Assembly (NCBI GenBank): GCA_017959195.1
Contig: JAGDBE010000009.1
Location: forward strand, 1 to 10,358
Direction of reading: 5' to 3'
DNA: 10,358 nt
Origin: Clostridia bacterium
GTDB lineage: Bacteria; Bacillota; Clostridia; Oscillospirales; CAG-382
Shown here: one piece after another, positions 1 to 7,198 of the stretch
Numbering within the stretch: the first letter of the stretch is position 1
Layout of the letters: every line of letters begins with the position of its first letter
Made by a program: the position numbers and the translations under genes
Notes under the pieces: model-generated
What the model was told of the DNA's origin: nothing
Database searches by the model: none
Seen by the model: only the letters and a program-made list of their open reading frames with translations

Positions 1-1038
1 AAACCTCGCATTCCGTCTCTCAGAAGCGGCAAGAAGGTTGCGGTGGTAGGTTCAGGCCCTGCCGGTCTGGCCGTTGCTGATCAGCTTAATCACCGCGGAC
101 ACACTGTTACGGTATTTGAAAAGGAATCCCGGATTGGCGGTCTTTTAATGTACGGCATTCCGAACATGAAGCTCGATAAAAAGGTTATTGAGCGCCGCCG
201 CAGACTCATGGAGGCTGAAGGGGTGATTTTTAAAACCAACTGTGATATCGGCAGAGATATTTCCTTTGCAGATTTACAGGAACGGTTTGATGCGGTTGCT
301 CTGTGCTGCGGTGCCAAGAAGCCTAGAGATTTGAATCTGGCAAACCGCGACAGCTGTCATGAGATTCATTTTGCAGTTGATTTTCTGAAATCAGCCACCT
401 GTGATCTGCTTAACGGAGCCGAACAGTGGACAATCAGCGCCAAGGATTTAAATGTGGTGATTGTCGGAGGCGGTGATACCGGTAATGACTGTCTTGGAAC
501 CTGCATCAGACAGGGGGCAAAGAACGTTGTTCAGCTTGAAATGATGCCTAAGCCTCCGGTTGAAAGAGGTGCAGACAATCCATGGCCGCAGTGGCCGAAG
601 GTCCTGAAGACTGATTACGGTCAGCAGGAGGCGATAGAAGTATTCGGATCTGATCCGCGTGTTTATGAAACAACGGTGAAGGAGCTGGTACTTGATTCAG
701 GAAAGCTGAAAGCAGTTAAAACGGTTCAGGTTAAATTTGAAAACCGTCAGCTTGTGGAAGTTGCAGATACGGTAAAGGAAATTCCATGTGATCTGCTGAT
801 TATCGCCGCAGGTTTTCTAGGCTGTGAGGATTACGTTATAAGTGACAGCAATGTTAAGGTCAGCGGTCGCAATACAGTCGAAACACTTGAGGACTCATAT
901 GAAACTTCAAAACCTGGAGTTTTTACAGCCGGCGATATGCATCGCGGCCAGTCACTTGTGGTGTGGGCTATTGCTGAAGGTCGTCACTGTGCGGCTCAGA
1001 TTGATAAGTATTTAATGGGTTATACCTCATTAACATAA
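1..1038 (+). CDS. gltD: Glutamate synthase small subunit (GltD), 5'-truncated
   Basis: This is the FAD- and NAD(P)H-binding part of the glutamate synthase (GOGAT) beta subunit, which passes electrons from NADPH to the large subunit GltB to make glutamate from glutamine and 2-oxoglutarate. The frame is open from base 1, so the gene begins upstream; 345 residues are visible, and about 130-150 are missing relative to the usual 470-500. The missing part would contain the N-terminal cysteine-rich Fe-S domain. Numbered from base 1, a first dinucleotide-binding motif GSGPAG lies at residues 17-22 (FAD), and a second, GGGDTG, at 156-161 (NADPH). The C-terminal AGDMHRGQSLVVWAIAEGR, from base 928, is the typical closing FAD motif. 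A GTG at 43 would start just inside the first nucleotide motif and is not a real start. Codon use (Asp is GAT in about 19 of 24 cases) differs from the genes after 1640. Related pyridine nucleotide-disulfide oxidoreductases share the fold, but the segment GADNPWPQWPKVLKTDYGQQ is typical of GltD. Confidence 0.94.
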   Translation, partial: KPRIPSLRSGKKVAVVGSGPAGLAVADQLNHRGHTVTVFEKESRIGGLLMYGIPNMKLDKKVIERRRRLMEAEGVIFKTNCDIGRDISFADLQERFDAVALCCGAKKPRDLNLANRDSCHEIHFAVDFLKSATCDLLNGAEQWTISAKDLNVVIVGGGDTGNDCLGTCIRQGAKNVVQLEMMPKPPVERGADNPWPQWPKVLKTDYGQQEAIEVFGSDPRVYETTVKELVLDSGKLKAVKTVQVKFENRQLVEVADTVKEIPCDLLIIAAGFLGCEDYVISDSNVKVSGRNTVETLEDSYETSKPGVFTAGDMHRGQSLVVWAIAEGRHCAAQIDKYLMGYTSLT

Positions 1039-1084
1039 GTAAACTTTAAGAAAAATTTGTTTTAAATTCACGGAAATTGACATT

Positions 1085-1090
1085 AAGGGG
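1085..1090 (+). promoter_or_regulatory. Ribosome binding site for glnN
   Basis: The bases AAGGGG lie six bases before the ATG at 1097. They are the only good Shine-Dalgarno match in the 58-base spacer after gltD and support that start. The rest of the spacer (1039-1084) is AT-rich. No convincing promoter or terminator hairpin was seen in it. Confidence 0.7.
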
Positions 1091-1096
1091 TTAATT

Positions 1097-3199
1097 ATGA
1101 CAAAAGGTTCTGTTCCCGAATATTTTGGTTGTATGGTATTCGATGATCGTGTTATGCGATCTGTTTTAAGCAGTGACGTTTATTCATCACTGAGAAAAAC
1201 TATCGAAGTAGGTGCAAAACTGGAACTTGGTTTAGCCGATTCTGTTGCAAAAGCAATGCGTGACTGGGCTATTGAAAAGGGTGCAACCCATTTTACCCAC
1301 TGGTTTCAGCCGCTTACCGGTGTAACAGCTGAAAAACATGATTCATTTATCGAACCGTCTCCGGATGGCGGTGTGATTATGGAATTTTCCGGTAAGGAAT
1401 TAATTCAGGGTGAACCGGATGCATCTTCTTTCCCAACCGGCGGAATAAGAGCAACATTCGAGGCAAGAGGTTATACCACATGGGATCCTACTTCCTATGC
1501 ATTCATCAAGGATCAGACTCTCTGCATTCCTACAGCGTTCTGCTCCTACGGCGGTGAAGCACTGGACAAGAAGACTCCTCTTTTACGTTCCATGGAGGCT
1601 CTCAACCGTCAGGCTCTGCGCATTCTCCGTCTTTTCGGAAACACTTCGACCAAATACGTCCGCTCTTCTGTAGGACCCGAACAGGAATACTTCCTTATTT
1701 CAAAGGAAATGTACGACATGCGTCCCGACCTCCGCTTTACCGGAAGAACGCTGTTCGGCGCAAGACCTCCAAAGGGTCAGGAAATGGACGACCATTATTT
1801 CGGCGCAATAAAGCCGAAGGTTGCGGAATTTATGGAAGACCTCAACGAAGAACTCTGGAAGCTCGGCATTATGGCGAAAACCGAACATAACGAGGTTGCG
1901 CCCGCACAGCACGAGCTTGCTCCCATATATTCAACTACGAACATTGCAACCGACCACAACCAGCTCACGATGGAAATAATGCAGAAGACCGCGTCGAAGC
2001 ACGGACTCGTATGCCTGCTTCACGAAAAGCCCTTTGACGGCGTGAACGGCTCCGGCAAGCACAACAACTGGTCTATTGCGACGGACGAGGGACAGAACCT
2101 TCTTTCGCCCGGCGAAACGCCTTACGAAAACGCTCAGTTCCTGCTTTTCCTGTGCGCAGTAATCAAAGCGGTTGACGATTATCAGGATCTGCTCAGAATT
2201 TCCGTTGCGACGGCAGGAAACGACCACCGTCTCGGCGCAAACGAAGCGCCTCCCGCGGTTATTTCGATGTTCCTTGGCGACGAGCTCAACGCGGTTCTCG
2301 AAGCAATAGAAAACGACACGCCTTACAAGGGCGCGGAAAAGACGCAGATGAAGCTCGGAGTCGACGTGCTCCCGAAATTCAACCGCGACACGACCGACAG
2401 AAACCGCACCTCTCCGTTTGCGTTTACCGGCAACAAGTTTGAATTCCGTATGCTCGGCTCGTCAAACTCCATTGCATGCGCAAACATTATGCTCAACGCC
2501 GCCGTTGCGGAGAGCCTCAAGATTTACGCCGACAGACTTGAAGGCGCGTCCGACTTTGAAAGCGCGCTTCACGATATGATAAAAAAGACGATAAAGGACC
2601 ACAAGCGCATCATATTCAACGGCAACGGCTACGACGAAGCGTGGATAAAGGAAGCGACGGAAGTCCGCGGTCTTCTCAACTTCAGAACGACTGCCGACTG
2701 CATGCCGCACCTGCTCGACAAGAAGAACGTCGATATGCTCACGTCCCACAAGGTATTTTCTGTTGAGGAACTGCAGTCGAGATGCGAGATTATGCTTGAA
2801 AACTACTGCAAGACCGTAACGATAGAGGCAAATACCATGGTTGATATGGCAAAGACGCAGATTGCACCCGCCGTTTCCGCCTTTGCGGCTGACACCGCAA
2901 GAAACGCGCAGTCCAAAAAGACTCTCGACTCCGCAAACGCCTGCGGATACGAGACGGGACTCGTCAAGAAGCTGTCCGAACTGACCGACAGAATTTCATT
3001 GAAGGTTGACGAGCTGCAGGGCGCGCTTGTAAAACTGCATGATGCCGAAGATATCATATCCGAGTCGGTCATGATCCGCGACAGCGTTCTTCAGAAGATG
3101 TGCGAACTGCGCGTCGCCTGCGACGAAGCGGAAACGTGCACGGCTAAATCATACTGGCCGTTCCCGACGTACGCGGACATTCTTTTCAGCGTAAGATGA
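1097..3199 (+). CDS. glnN: Type III glutamine synthetase (GlnN)
   Basis: Cytoplasmic enzyme that makes glutamine from glutamate, ammonia and ATP. At 700 residues it fits the long GSIII family (about 700-730) and not GSI (about 450-470). The start MTKGSVPEYFG and the central segments match GSIII. The acidic metal/glutamate-binding stretch GPEQEYF is at residues 193-199. The ATP-binding signature, Lys311-Pro-Phe then NGSGKHNNWS ending at Ser326, fits the glutamine synthetase pattern. The conserved block RTSPFAFTGNKFEFR is near residue 440. The C-terminal ~130 residues are helical and charged, as in other GSIII proteins. AsnB starts 21 bases downstream, suggesting co-transcription. Oddity: codon style changes inside the gene. 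Ten of 13 glycines use GGT before about 1480, but only 2 of 27 do after about 1640. Asp is GAT in 8 of 10 before about 1510 and in 7 of 36 from about 1560. The protein is intact and functional-looking, but the DNA may be a hybrid of two source genomes. The family call is very secure; the native continuity of the gene is not. Confidence 0.95.
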   Translation: MTKGSVPEYFGCMVFDDRVMRSVLSSDVYSSLRKTIEVGAKLELGLADSVAKAMRDWAIEKGATHFTHWFQPLTGVTAEKHDSFIEPSPDGGVIMEFSGKELIQGEPDASSFPTGGIRATFEARGYTTWDPTSYAFIKDQTLCIPTAFCSYGGEALDKKTPLLRSMEALNRQALRILRLFGNTSTKYVRSSVGPEQEYFLISKEMYDMRPDLRFTGRTLFGARPPKGQEMDDHYFGAIKPKVAEFMEDLNEELWKLGIMAKTEHNEVAPAQHELAPIYSTTNIATDHNQLTMEIMQKTASKHGLVCLLHEKPFDGVNGSGKHNNWSIATDEGQNLLSPGETPYENAQFLLFLCAVIKAVDDYQDLLRISVATAGNDHRLGANEAPPAVISMFLGDELNAVLEAIENDTPYKGAEKTQMKLGVDVLPKFNRDTTDRNRTSPFAFTGNKFEFRMLGSSNSIACANIMLNAAVAESLKIYADRLEGASDFESALHDMIKKTIKDHKRIIFNGNGYDEAWIKEATEVRGLLNFRTTADCMPHLLDKKNVDMLTSHKVFSVEELQSRCEIMLENYCKTVTIEANTMVDMAKTQIAPAVSAFAADTARNAQSKKTLDSANACGYETGLVKKLSELTDRISLKVDELQGALVKLHDAEDIISESVMIRDSVLQKMCELRVACDEAETCTAKSYWPFPTYADILFSVR
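1480..1640 (+). other. Codon-style junction inside glnN
   Basis: Seen directly: upstream of this interval glnN uses GGT glycine, GAT aspartate and no CTC leucine. Downstream it uses GGC/GGA, GAC and frequent CTC. The first CTC codons appear near 1520, and GGT becomes rare after about 1640. The interval itself is mixed (CTC, CTT, TTA, CGT, CCT). It encodes a well-conserved part of GSIII, about residues 129-181. No inverted repeat, frameshift or mobile element is visible at the change. It is best read as a breakpoint zone: an assembly chimera or a homologous recombination edge. Confidence 0.65.
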
Positions 3200-3220
3200 T
3201 TTAATTACAGGAGATTTAAC

Positions 3221-4804
3221 ATGTGTTCGATTTTAGGTTATTGCGGAGATATTTGCGATAAAGAGGCATTTGAAAAGGGCTTTGCCGAGACCAAGTCGCG
3301 CGGTCCGGACGACACGCGCGTGATATACACAAAAAAGGGAGTACTCGGCTTTCACAGACTTTCAATAATGGGGCTTACCCCCTCAGGCATGCAGCCGTTT
3401 GAAAAAAACGGCTGCTACGCCGTATGCAACGGGGAATTATACGGCTTCGAAAATGAAAGAAAACGCCTTATCGAAAAGGGATATACCTTTGCGAGCGACA
3501 GCGACTGCGAAATCCTTCTCCCGATGTATTTTGAATACGGCATCGACATGTTTTCAAAACTCGACGCGGAATTTGCCTGCGTTATATACGACGGAAGAAC
3601 GGAAGAGTGGATCGCCGCGCGCGACCCGATAGGAATAAGACCGCTTTACTACGGAAACGACGGCAACGGAAATATGGTTTTTGCTAGCGAAGCAAAAAAC
3701 CTCGTCGGAATTTGTGAGAAAATCATGCCTTTCCCGCCGGGACACTACTTTAAAGACGGAAAATTCACGTGCTACTGCGATATTTCGAAGGCAAAAGAGG
3801 TATGTTCCGACGACGTAGAGACGGCGTGCGGAAAAATACGCGAAAAACTGGTTGCAGGCGTCGAAAAACGGCTTGTAGCCGACGCAAAAGTGGGATTTCT
3901 TCTTTCAGGAGGCCTTGATTCCTCGCTTGTCTGCGCGATAGCCGCAAAAAAGAGCAAAGAACCCATAAAAACGTTTGCAATAGGCATGAGCGAGGACGCG
4001 ATAGATCTTAAATACGCGCGTCAGGTTGCGGACTTCATAGGCGCCGACCATACGGAAGTATATATGACGCCCGACGAAGTTATTTCGTCGCTCGAAAAGG
4101 TAATTCACCTGCTCGGAACGTACGATATAACGACGATACGCGCAAGCATGGGAATGTACCTCGTATGTAAGGCAATACATGAGAAAACCGACATACGCGT
4201 GCTTCTTACCGGCGAAATATCGGACGAACTTTTCGGATATAAGTACACTGATTTTGCGCCGTCTGCGGAGGAATTCCAGAAGGAAGCCGAAAAACGCGTG
4301 CACGAACTGCATATGTACGACGTACTCCGCGCGGACAGATGCATTTCGGTAAACTCGCTTGAAGCAAGAGTGCCTTTCGGGGACCTTGATTTTGTAAAAT
4401 ACGTCATGAGCCTTGATCCGAAAATCAAGATGAACGTCTATAACATGGGCAAATACCTGCTCAGACACGCGTTCGAGGGACTCTCGTATCTGCCCGACAG
4501 CATACTCTGGCGTGAAAAAGCGGCGTTTTCCGACGCAGTCGGCCACTCCATGGTCGATTACTTAAAGGAATACGCACAAGAAAAATATACCGACGAAGAA
4601 TTCAATAAGCTTAAAACCAAATACGAGCATGCGCAGCCGTTTACAAAGGAATCGCTTCTGTACCGCGAAATATTCGAGAAATATTATCCCGGACAGTCGG
4701 AAATGATAGTTGATTTCTGGATGCCCAACAAAAACTGGGAGGGCTGCAACGTCAACGACCCGTCTGCCCGCGTTCTTTCAAACTACGGCAACAGCGGAAA
4801 ATAA
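3221..4804 (+). CDS. asnB: Glutamine-hydrolysing asparagine synthase (AsnB)
   Basis: Makes asparagine from aspartate, glutamine and ATP (asparagine synthetase B type). The start is fixed by MCSILGYCGD: Cys2 becomes the N-terminal nucleophile of a class II glutaminase after Met removal. An AGGAG ribosome site (3209-3213) lies seven bases before the ATG. The glutaminase domain (about residues 1-190) contains RGPDD and the glutamine-binding CNGELYGFE. The synthetase domain follows, with the PP-loop SGGLDSS at 229-235 and a second nucleotide/pyrophosphate segment GEISDELFGY at 331-340. LEARVPFGD further on is also typical. Its 527 residues are slightly short of E. coli AsnB (about 554), with no sign of truncation. 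E. coli AsnB reads GEGSDE in the second segment; here the third residue is Ile. PurC follows 15 bases later. Function is well supported; the physiological role next to glnN (asparagine as a nitrogen store or protein precursor) is inferred. Confidence 0.95.
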   Translation: MCSILGYCGDICDKEAFEKGFAETKSRGPDDTRVIYTKKGVLGFHRLSIMGLTPSGMQPFEKNGCYAVCNGELYGFENERKRLIEKGYTFASDSDCEILLPMYFEYGIDMFSKLDAEFACVIYDGRTEEWIAARDPIGIRPLYYGNDGNGNMVFASEAKNLVGICEKIMPFPPGHYFKDGKFTCYCDISKAKEVCSDDVETACGKIREKLVAGVEKRLVADAKVGFLLSGGLDSSLVCAIAAKKSKEPIKTFAIGMSEDAIDLKYARQVADFIGADHTEVYMTPDEVISSLEKVIHLLGTYDITTIRASMGMYLVCKAIHEKTDIRVLLTGEISDELFGYKYTDFAPSAEEFQKEAEKRVHELHMYDVLRADRCISVNSLEARVPFGDLDFVKYVMSLDPKIKMNVYNMGKYLLRHAFEGLSYLPDSILWREKAAFSDAVGHSMVDYLKEYAQEKYTDEEFNKLKTKYEHAQPFTKESLLYREIFEKYYPGQSEMIVDFWMPNKNWEGCNVNDPSARVLSNYGNSGK

Positions 4805-4810
4805 ATTACG

Positions 4811-4816
4811 AAGGGA
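4811..4816 (+). promoter_or_regulatory. Ribosome binding site for purC, ambiguous start
   Basis: The bases AAGGGA lie three bases before the ATG at 4820 and twelve before the in-frame ATG at 4829. Neither spacing is ideal. The start at 4829 would give the protein beginning MTKGKLIYEGK, which looks like common PurC starts, so a three-residue shorter protein is possible. Confidence 0.45.
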
Positions 4817-4819
4817 TAG

Positions 4820-5536
4820 ATGGCAATTATGACAAAGGGAAAGCTTATTTACGAGGGAAAAGCAAAAAAAGTTTACGAAACGGACGATAATGAGCTTGTG
4901 ATAGTTTCCTACAAGGACGACGCGACGGCTTTCGACGGTCTGAAAAAGGGAACTATTGCGGGAAAAGGCGTTATCAACAATAAAATGAGCAATATTCTCA
5001 TGACGCACCTTGAAAAATGCGGAATTCCGACCCATTTCGTAGAGGAACTGAGCGACCGCGACACGCTGGTAAAGAGGGTAAAAATAGTACCGCTCGAGGT
5101 TATTGTCAGAAACGTGTCGGCGGGCTCCTTTTCGAAAAAATACGGGGTGCCGGAGGGCATACCTTTCGAAGAACCCACAATAGAGTTTTCGTATAAAAAC
5201 GACGAGCTTCACGACCCGCTTTTAAACGAATATCACGCAATAGCCCTGAAGCTCGCTGAAAAAGACGAGATAGAAACGATAAAGGAATACTCGTTTAAAA
5301 TTAACGCTGAACTTAAAAAGCTCTGGAAGACGCACGGAATAACCCTTGTCGATTTCAAACTCGAATTCGGAAGACTTCCGGACGGCAAAATCGTTCTCGC
5401 GGACGAGATAAGCCCCGACACGTGCAGGCTCTGGGACAGCAAGACGAGCAAAAAGCTCGATAAAGACAGATTCCGCCGCGACCTCGGCGGTGTTGAGGAC
5501 GCGTATATTGAGATTATGAAGCGCCTTTGCGAATAA
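4820..5536 (+). CDS. purC: SAICAR synthetase (PurC)
   Basis: Phosphoribosylaminoimidazole-succinocarboxamide synthase joins aspartate to CAIR with ATP in de novo purine synthesis. The 238 residues match the usual bacterial monofunctional length (about 235-240). The N-terminal LIYEGKAKKVYET is the family's ATP-contacting opening. The first family signature, LEVIVRNVSAGSF, is at residues 92-104. The second, ADEISPDTCRLWD, is at 194-206. It sits between asnB (15 bases) and guaA (33 bases). It is the one gene downstream of glnN that does not handle glutamine, but it uses aspartate, the same substrate as AsnB, and feeds the same IMP pool as PurF and GuaA. The start at 4820 versus 4829 is uncertain. 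No purE, purL or purM is adjacent, so the other purine steps must be encoded elsewhere. Confidence 0.95.
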   Translation: MAIMTKGKLIYEGKAKKVYETDDNELVIVSYKDDATAFDGLKKGTIAGKGVINNKMSNILMTHLEKCGIPTHFVEELSDRDTLVKRVKIVPLEVIVRNVSAGSFSKKYGVPEGIPFEEPTIEFSYKNDELHDPLLNEYHAIALKLAEKDEIETIKEYSFKINAELKKLWKTHGITLVDFKLEFGRLPDGKIVLADEISPDTCRLWDSKTSKKLDKDRFRRDLGGVEDAYIEIMKRLCE

Positions 5537-5569
5537 GAAAACTGAAAAAAGTAAAATCGGGGTGTCAGA

Positions 5570-7096
5570 ATGGATAAAATACTTGTTTTGGATTTCGGAG
5601 GACAGTACAATCAGCTTATTGCAAGAAGAGTCAGAGCGGAACACGTTTTTGCGGAAATAAAACCCTATAACCGCATTTCTGCCGACGAAGCGAAAGAATA
5701 TAAGGGCATTATCTTTACGGGAGGCCCGAACAGCGTCTATGACGCGCTTTCGCCGCATATCGACGGAAAAATGCTGGAACTCGGCATTCCCGTACTCGGA
5801 ATCTGCTACGGACATCAGCTTATGGCGTTCACGAAGGGCGGAAAAATAGGGCCTGCCGAAGGCGGAAGCGAATACGGAAAAACAGAGATTTTCGCCTGCG
5901 ACAACGTGCTTTTCGGAAACGTTCCGCCGAAAAGCGTTTGCTGGATGAGCCATACCGACTGCGTAAAAGAGCTTCCCGCGGGATTTTCGGTTATAGCGCA
6001 TACCGATAAATGTGCGTGCGCCGCGATGTGCGACGAAAAGAACAAGCTGTACGGCGTGCAGTTCCACCCCGAAGTAACGCACACCGAATACGGAAAACAG
6101 ATACTGAGAAACTTCATTTTCGATATCTGCGATTGCTCTGCGGACTGGAAAATGGAAGATTTCATAAAGGATTCCGTCGAAAAGTATAAAAAGGAACTTG
6201 CAGGGAAAAAGGTGCTGCTCGCGCTTTCGGGCGGCGTGGATTCCTCCGTTGCGGCGGTTTTGCTGCATAAGGCGGTCGGAAACAACCTTTCGTGCGTATT
6301 CGTCGACCACGGACTTTTGAGAAAAGACGAGGGCGACTACGTCGAAAGCACGCTCGGAAAAGAACTCGGCCTAAACGTCATAAGAGTCAACGCAAAAGAC
6401 AGATTTTTAGGAAAACTCGGCGGCGTAACCGAGCCGGAGCAGAAGAGAAAAATAATAGGAGAGGAATTCATCCGCGTTTTTGAGGATGAGGCGAAAAAAC
6501 TCGGCAAAACCGATATTCTCGCGCAGGGAACGATATACCCCGACGTGATAGAAAGCGGAAAAGGGGACTCCGCCACGATAAAGAGCCATCACAACGTCGG
6601 CGGACTGCCGTCGGTCATGGCGTTTGAGGGCATTGCGGAGCCGTTAAGGACTTTATTCAAGGATGAAGTGCGGGAGGTCGGCGAAAAGCTCGGAATACCG
6701 CATGACCTCGTGTGGAGACAGCCGTTCCCGGGACCCGGGCTTGCGGTGCGTGTAATAGGCGAGATAACCGAAGAAAAACTTGATATTCTTCGCGAAGCGG
6801 ACGCGATTTTCCGCGAAGAACTCGATAAATGCAGAAATGATTCACCGTGTTCGCAGTATTTTGCGGTGCTCACCGACACGCGTTCCGTCGGAGTAATGGG
6901 AGACGCGCGTACATACGGTTATACCGTGGCTCTCAGAGCCGTAACGACTGACGACTTTATGACTGCCGAATGGGCAAGACTCCCGTTTGAACTGCTCGAA
7001 AAGGCGAGCGGAAGAATTACGAATGAAGTAAAAGGTATAACGAGAGTCGTTTACGACGTTACTTCAAAGCCCCCCGCAACAGTAGAGTGGGAATGA
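5570..7096 (+). CDS. guaA: GMP synthase, glutamine-hydrolysing (GuaA)
   Basis: Converts XMP to GMP with ATP and glutamine nitrogen, the last step of guanylate synthesis. The protein has the fused two-domain form (508 residues, family about 510-525). The class I glutaminase opens with KILVLDFGGQYNQLIARRVR. It carries the nucleophile Cys79 in GICYGHQ, and His166 and Glu168 in FHPEV complete the triad. The ATP pyrophosphatase domain has its P-loop SGGVDSS at 220-226. The C-terminal dimerisation/XMP domain contains RQPFPGPGLAVR and ends in SKPPATVEWE, as expected. A GGGGTG ribosome site (5559-5564) lies five bases before the ATG. The stop codon is overlapped by a perfect hairpin at 7095-7115, and pyrG follows after a 102-base spacer, the longest in the window. 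No missing key residue was seen. Confidence 0.97.
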   Translation: MDKILVLDFGGQYNQLIARRVRAEHVFAEIKPYNRISADEAKEYKGIIFTGGPNSVYDALSPHIDGKMLELGIPVLGICYGHQLMAFTKGGKIGPAEGGSEYGKTEIFACDNVLFGNVPPKSVCWMSHTDCVKELPAGFSVIAHTDKCACAAMCDEKNKLYGVQFHPEVTHTEYGKQILRNFIFDICDCSADWKMEDFIKDSVEKYKKELAGKKVLLALSGGVDSSVAAVLLHKAVGNNLSCVFVDHGLLRKDEGDYVESTLGKELGLNVIRVNAKDRFLGKLGGVTEPEQKRKIIGEEFIRVFEDEAKKLGKTDILAQGTIYPDVIESGKGDSATIKSHHNVGGLPSVMAFEGIAEPLRTLFKDEVREVGEKLGIPHDLVWRQPFPGPGLAVRVIGEITEEKLDILREADAIFREELDKCRNDSPCSQYFAVLTDTRSVGVMGDARTYGYTVALRAVTTDDFMTAEWARLPFELLEKASGRITNEVKGITRVVYDVTSKPPATVEWE

Positions 7097-7115
7097 TTTT
7101 CGCAAAGCGAAAATC
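7095..7115 (+). repeat. Perfect 9-bp hairpin overlapping the guaA stop
   Basis: The arm GATTTTCGC (7095-7103) and its exact complement GCGAAAATC (7107-7115) flank the 3-base loop AAA. The hairpin begins inside the guaA TGA. No T-run follows on either strand, so it does not fit an intrinsic terminator. It could protect or process the mRNA, weakly pause transcription, or be one copy of a dispersed palindromic repeat. Confidence 0.7.
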
Positions 7116-7132
7116 AACTATTAACTATTAAC
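7116..7132 (+). repeat. Short tandem repeat AACTATT, 2.4 copies
   Basis: Two complete AACTATT units plus AAC run directly on from the hairpin at 7095-7115. The repeat also creates two TATTAA sequences resembling a -10 element, but no matching -35 was found at the right distance. The pairing of a stem-loop with this heptamer suggests a repeated intergenic element, which one window cannot confirm. Confidence 0.5.
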
Positions 7133-7167
7133 CAATTCTTTCGATTTTTGGAAAAACTTCGTTTTAA

Positions 7168-7181
7168 GCCGTTTTTACGGC
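7168..7181 (+). promoter_or_regulatory. Small hairpin in the pyrG leader
   Basis: GCCGT (7168-7172) pairs with ACGGC (7177-7181) around a TTTT loop, ending five bases before the AAGGAG ribosome site of pyrG. The stem is only 5 bp with no T-run after it, so it is not a terminator. It may have a mild effect on translation or be chance. In Gram-positive bacteria pyrG is often CTP-controlled through a leader terminator, but no such terminator is visible here. Confidence 0.25.
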
Positions 7182-7186
7182 GGGAA

Positions 7187-7192
7187 AAGGAG
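7187..7192 (+). promoter_or_regulatory. Ribosome binding site that sets the pyrG start
   Basis: AAGGAG lies six bases before the ATG at 7199. It decides between that start and an in-frame TTG at 7148. The upstream choice would add 17 residues unlike any CTP synthase and would place this strong ribosome site inside the coding region. Confidence 0.85.
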
Positions 7193-7198
7193 CAGACT

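Noticed and set aside
43..45. GTG as start of the first gene
   Set aside because: The frame is open back to base 1 and codes for GltD-like residues before it. GTG here lies two codons before the first nucleotide-binding motif, and the whole N-terminal Fe-S domain is still to be expected upstream.
1077..1082. TTGACA as a -35 promoter element before glnN
   Set aside because: A -10 at the right spacing would fall around the start codon, and no good TATAAT-like match is there.
5222..6310. A 362-codon open frame on the minus strand
   Set aside because: It lies opposite purC and guaA, whose motifs are complete. The biased codon use of the plus-strand genes keeps the complementary frame open. Its protein has no recognisable motif and a skewed composition.
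7095..7115. Intrinsic terminator after guaA
   Set aside because: The hairpin is perfect but lacks a following T-run on either strand, and the downstream genes appear to belong to the same operon.
7119..7131. TATTAA copies as a -10 element for a pyrG promoter
   Set aside because: They arise from the AACTATT repeat, and no -35-like hexamer lies 16-18 bases upstream.
7148..7198. An upstream TTG start for pyrG adding 17 residues
   Set aside because: The added residues are unlike any CTP synthase N-terminus, and AAGGAG six bases before the ATG at 7199 gives the canonical MTKYIFVTGG start.
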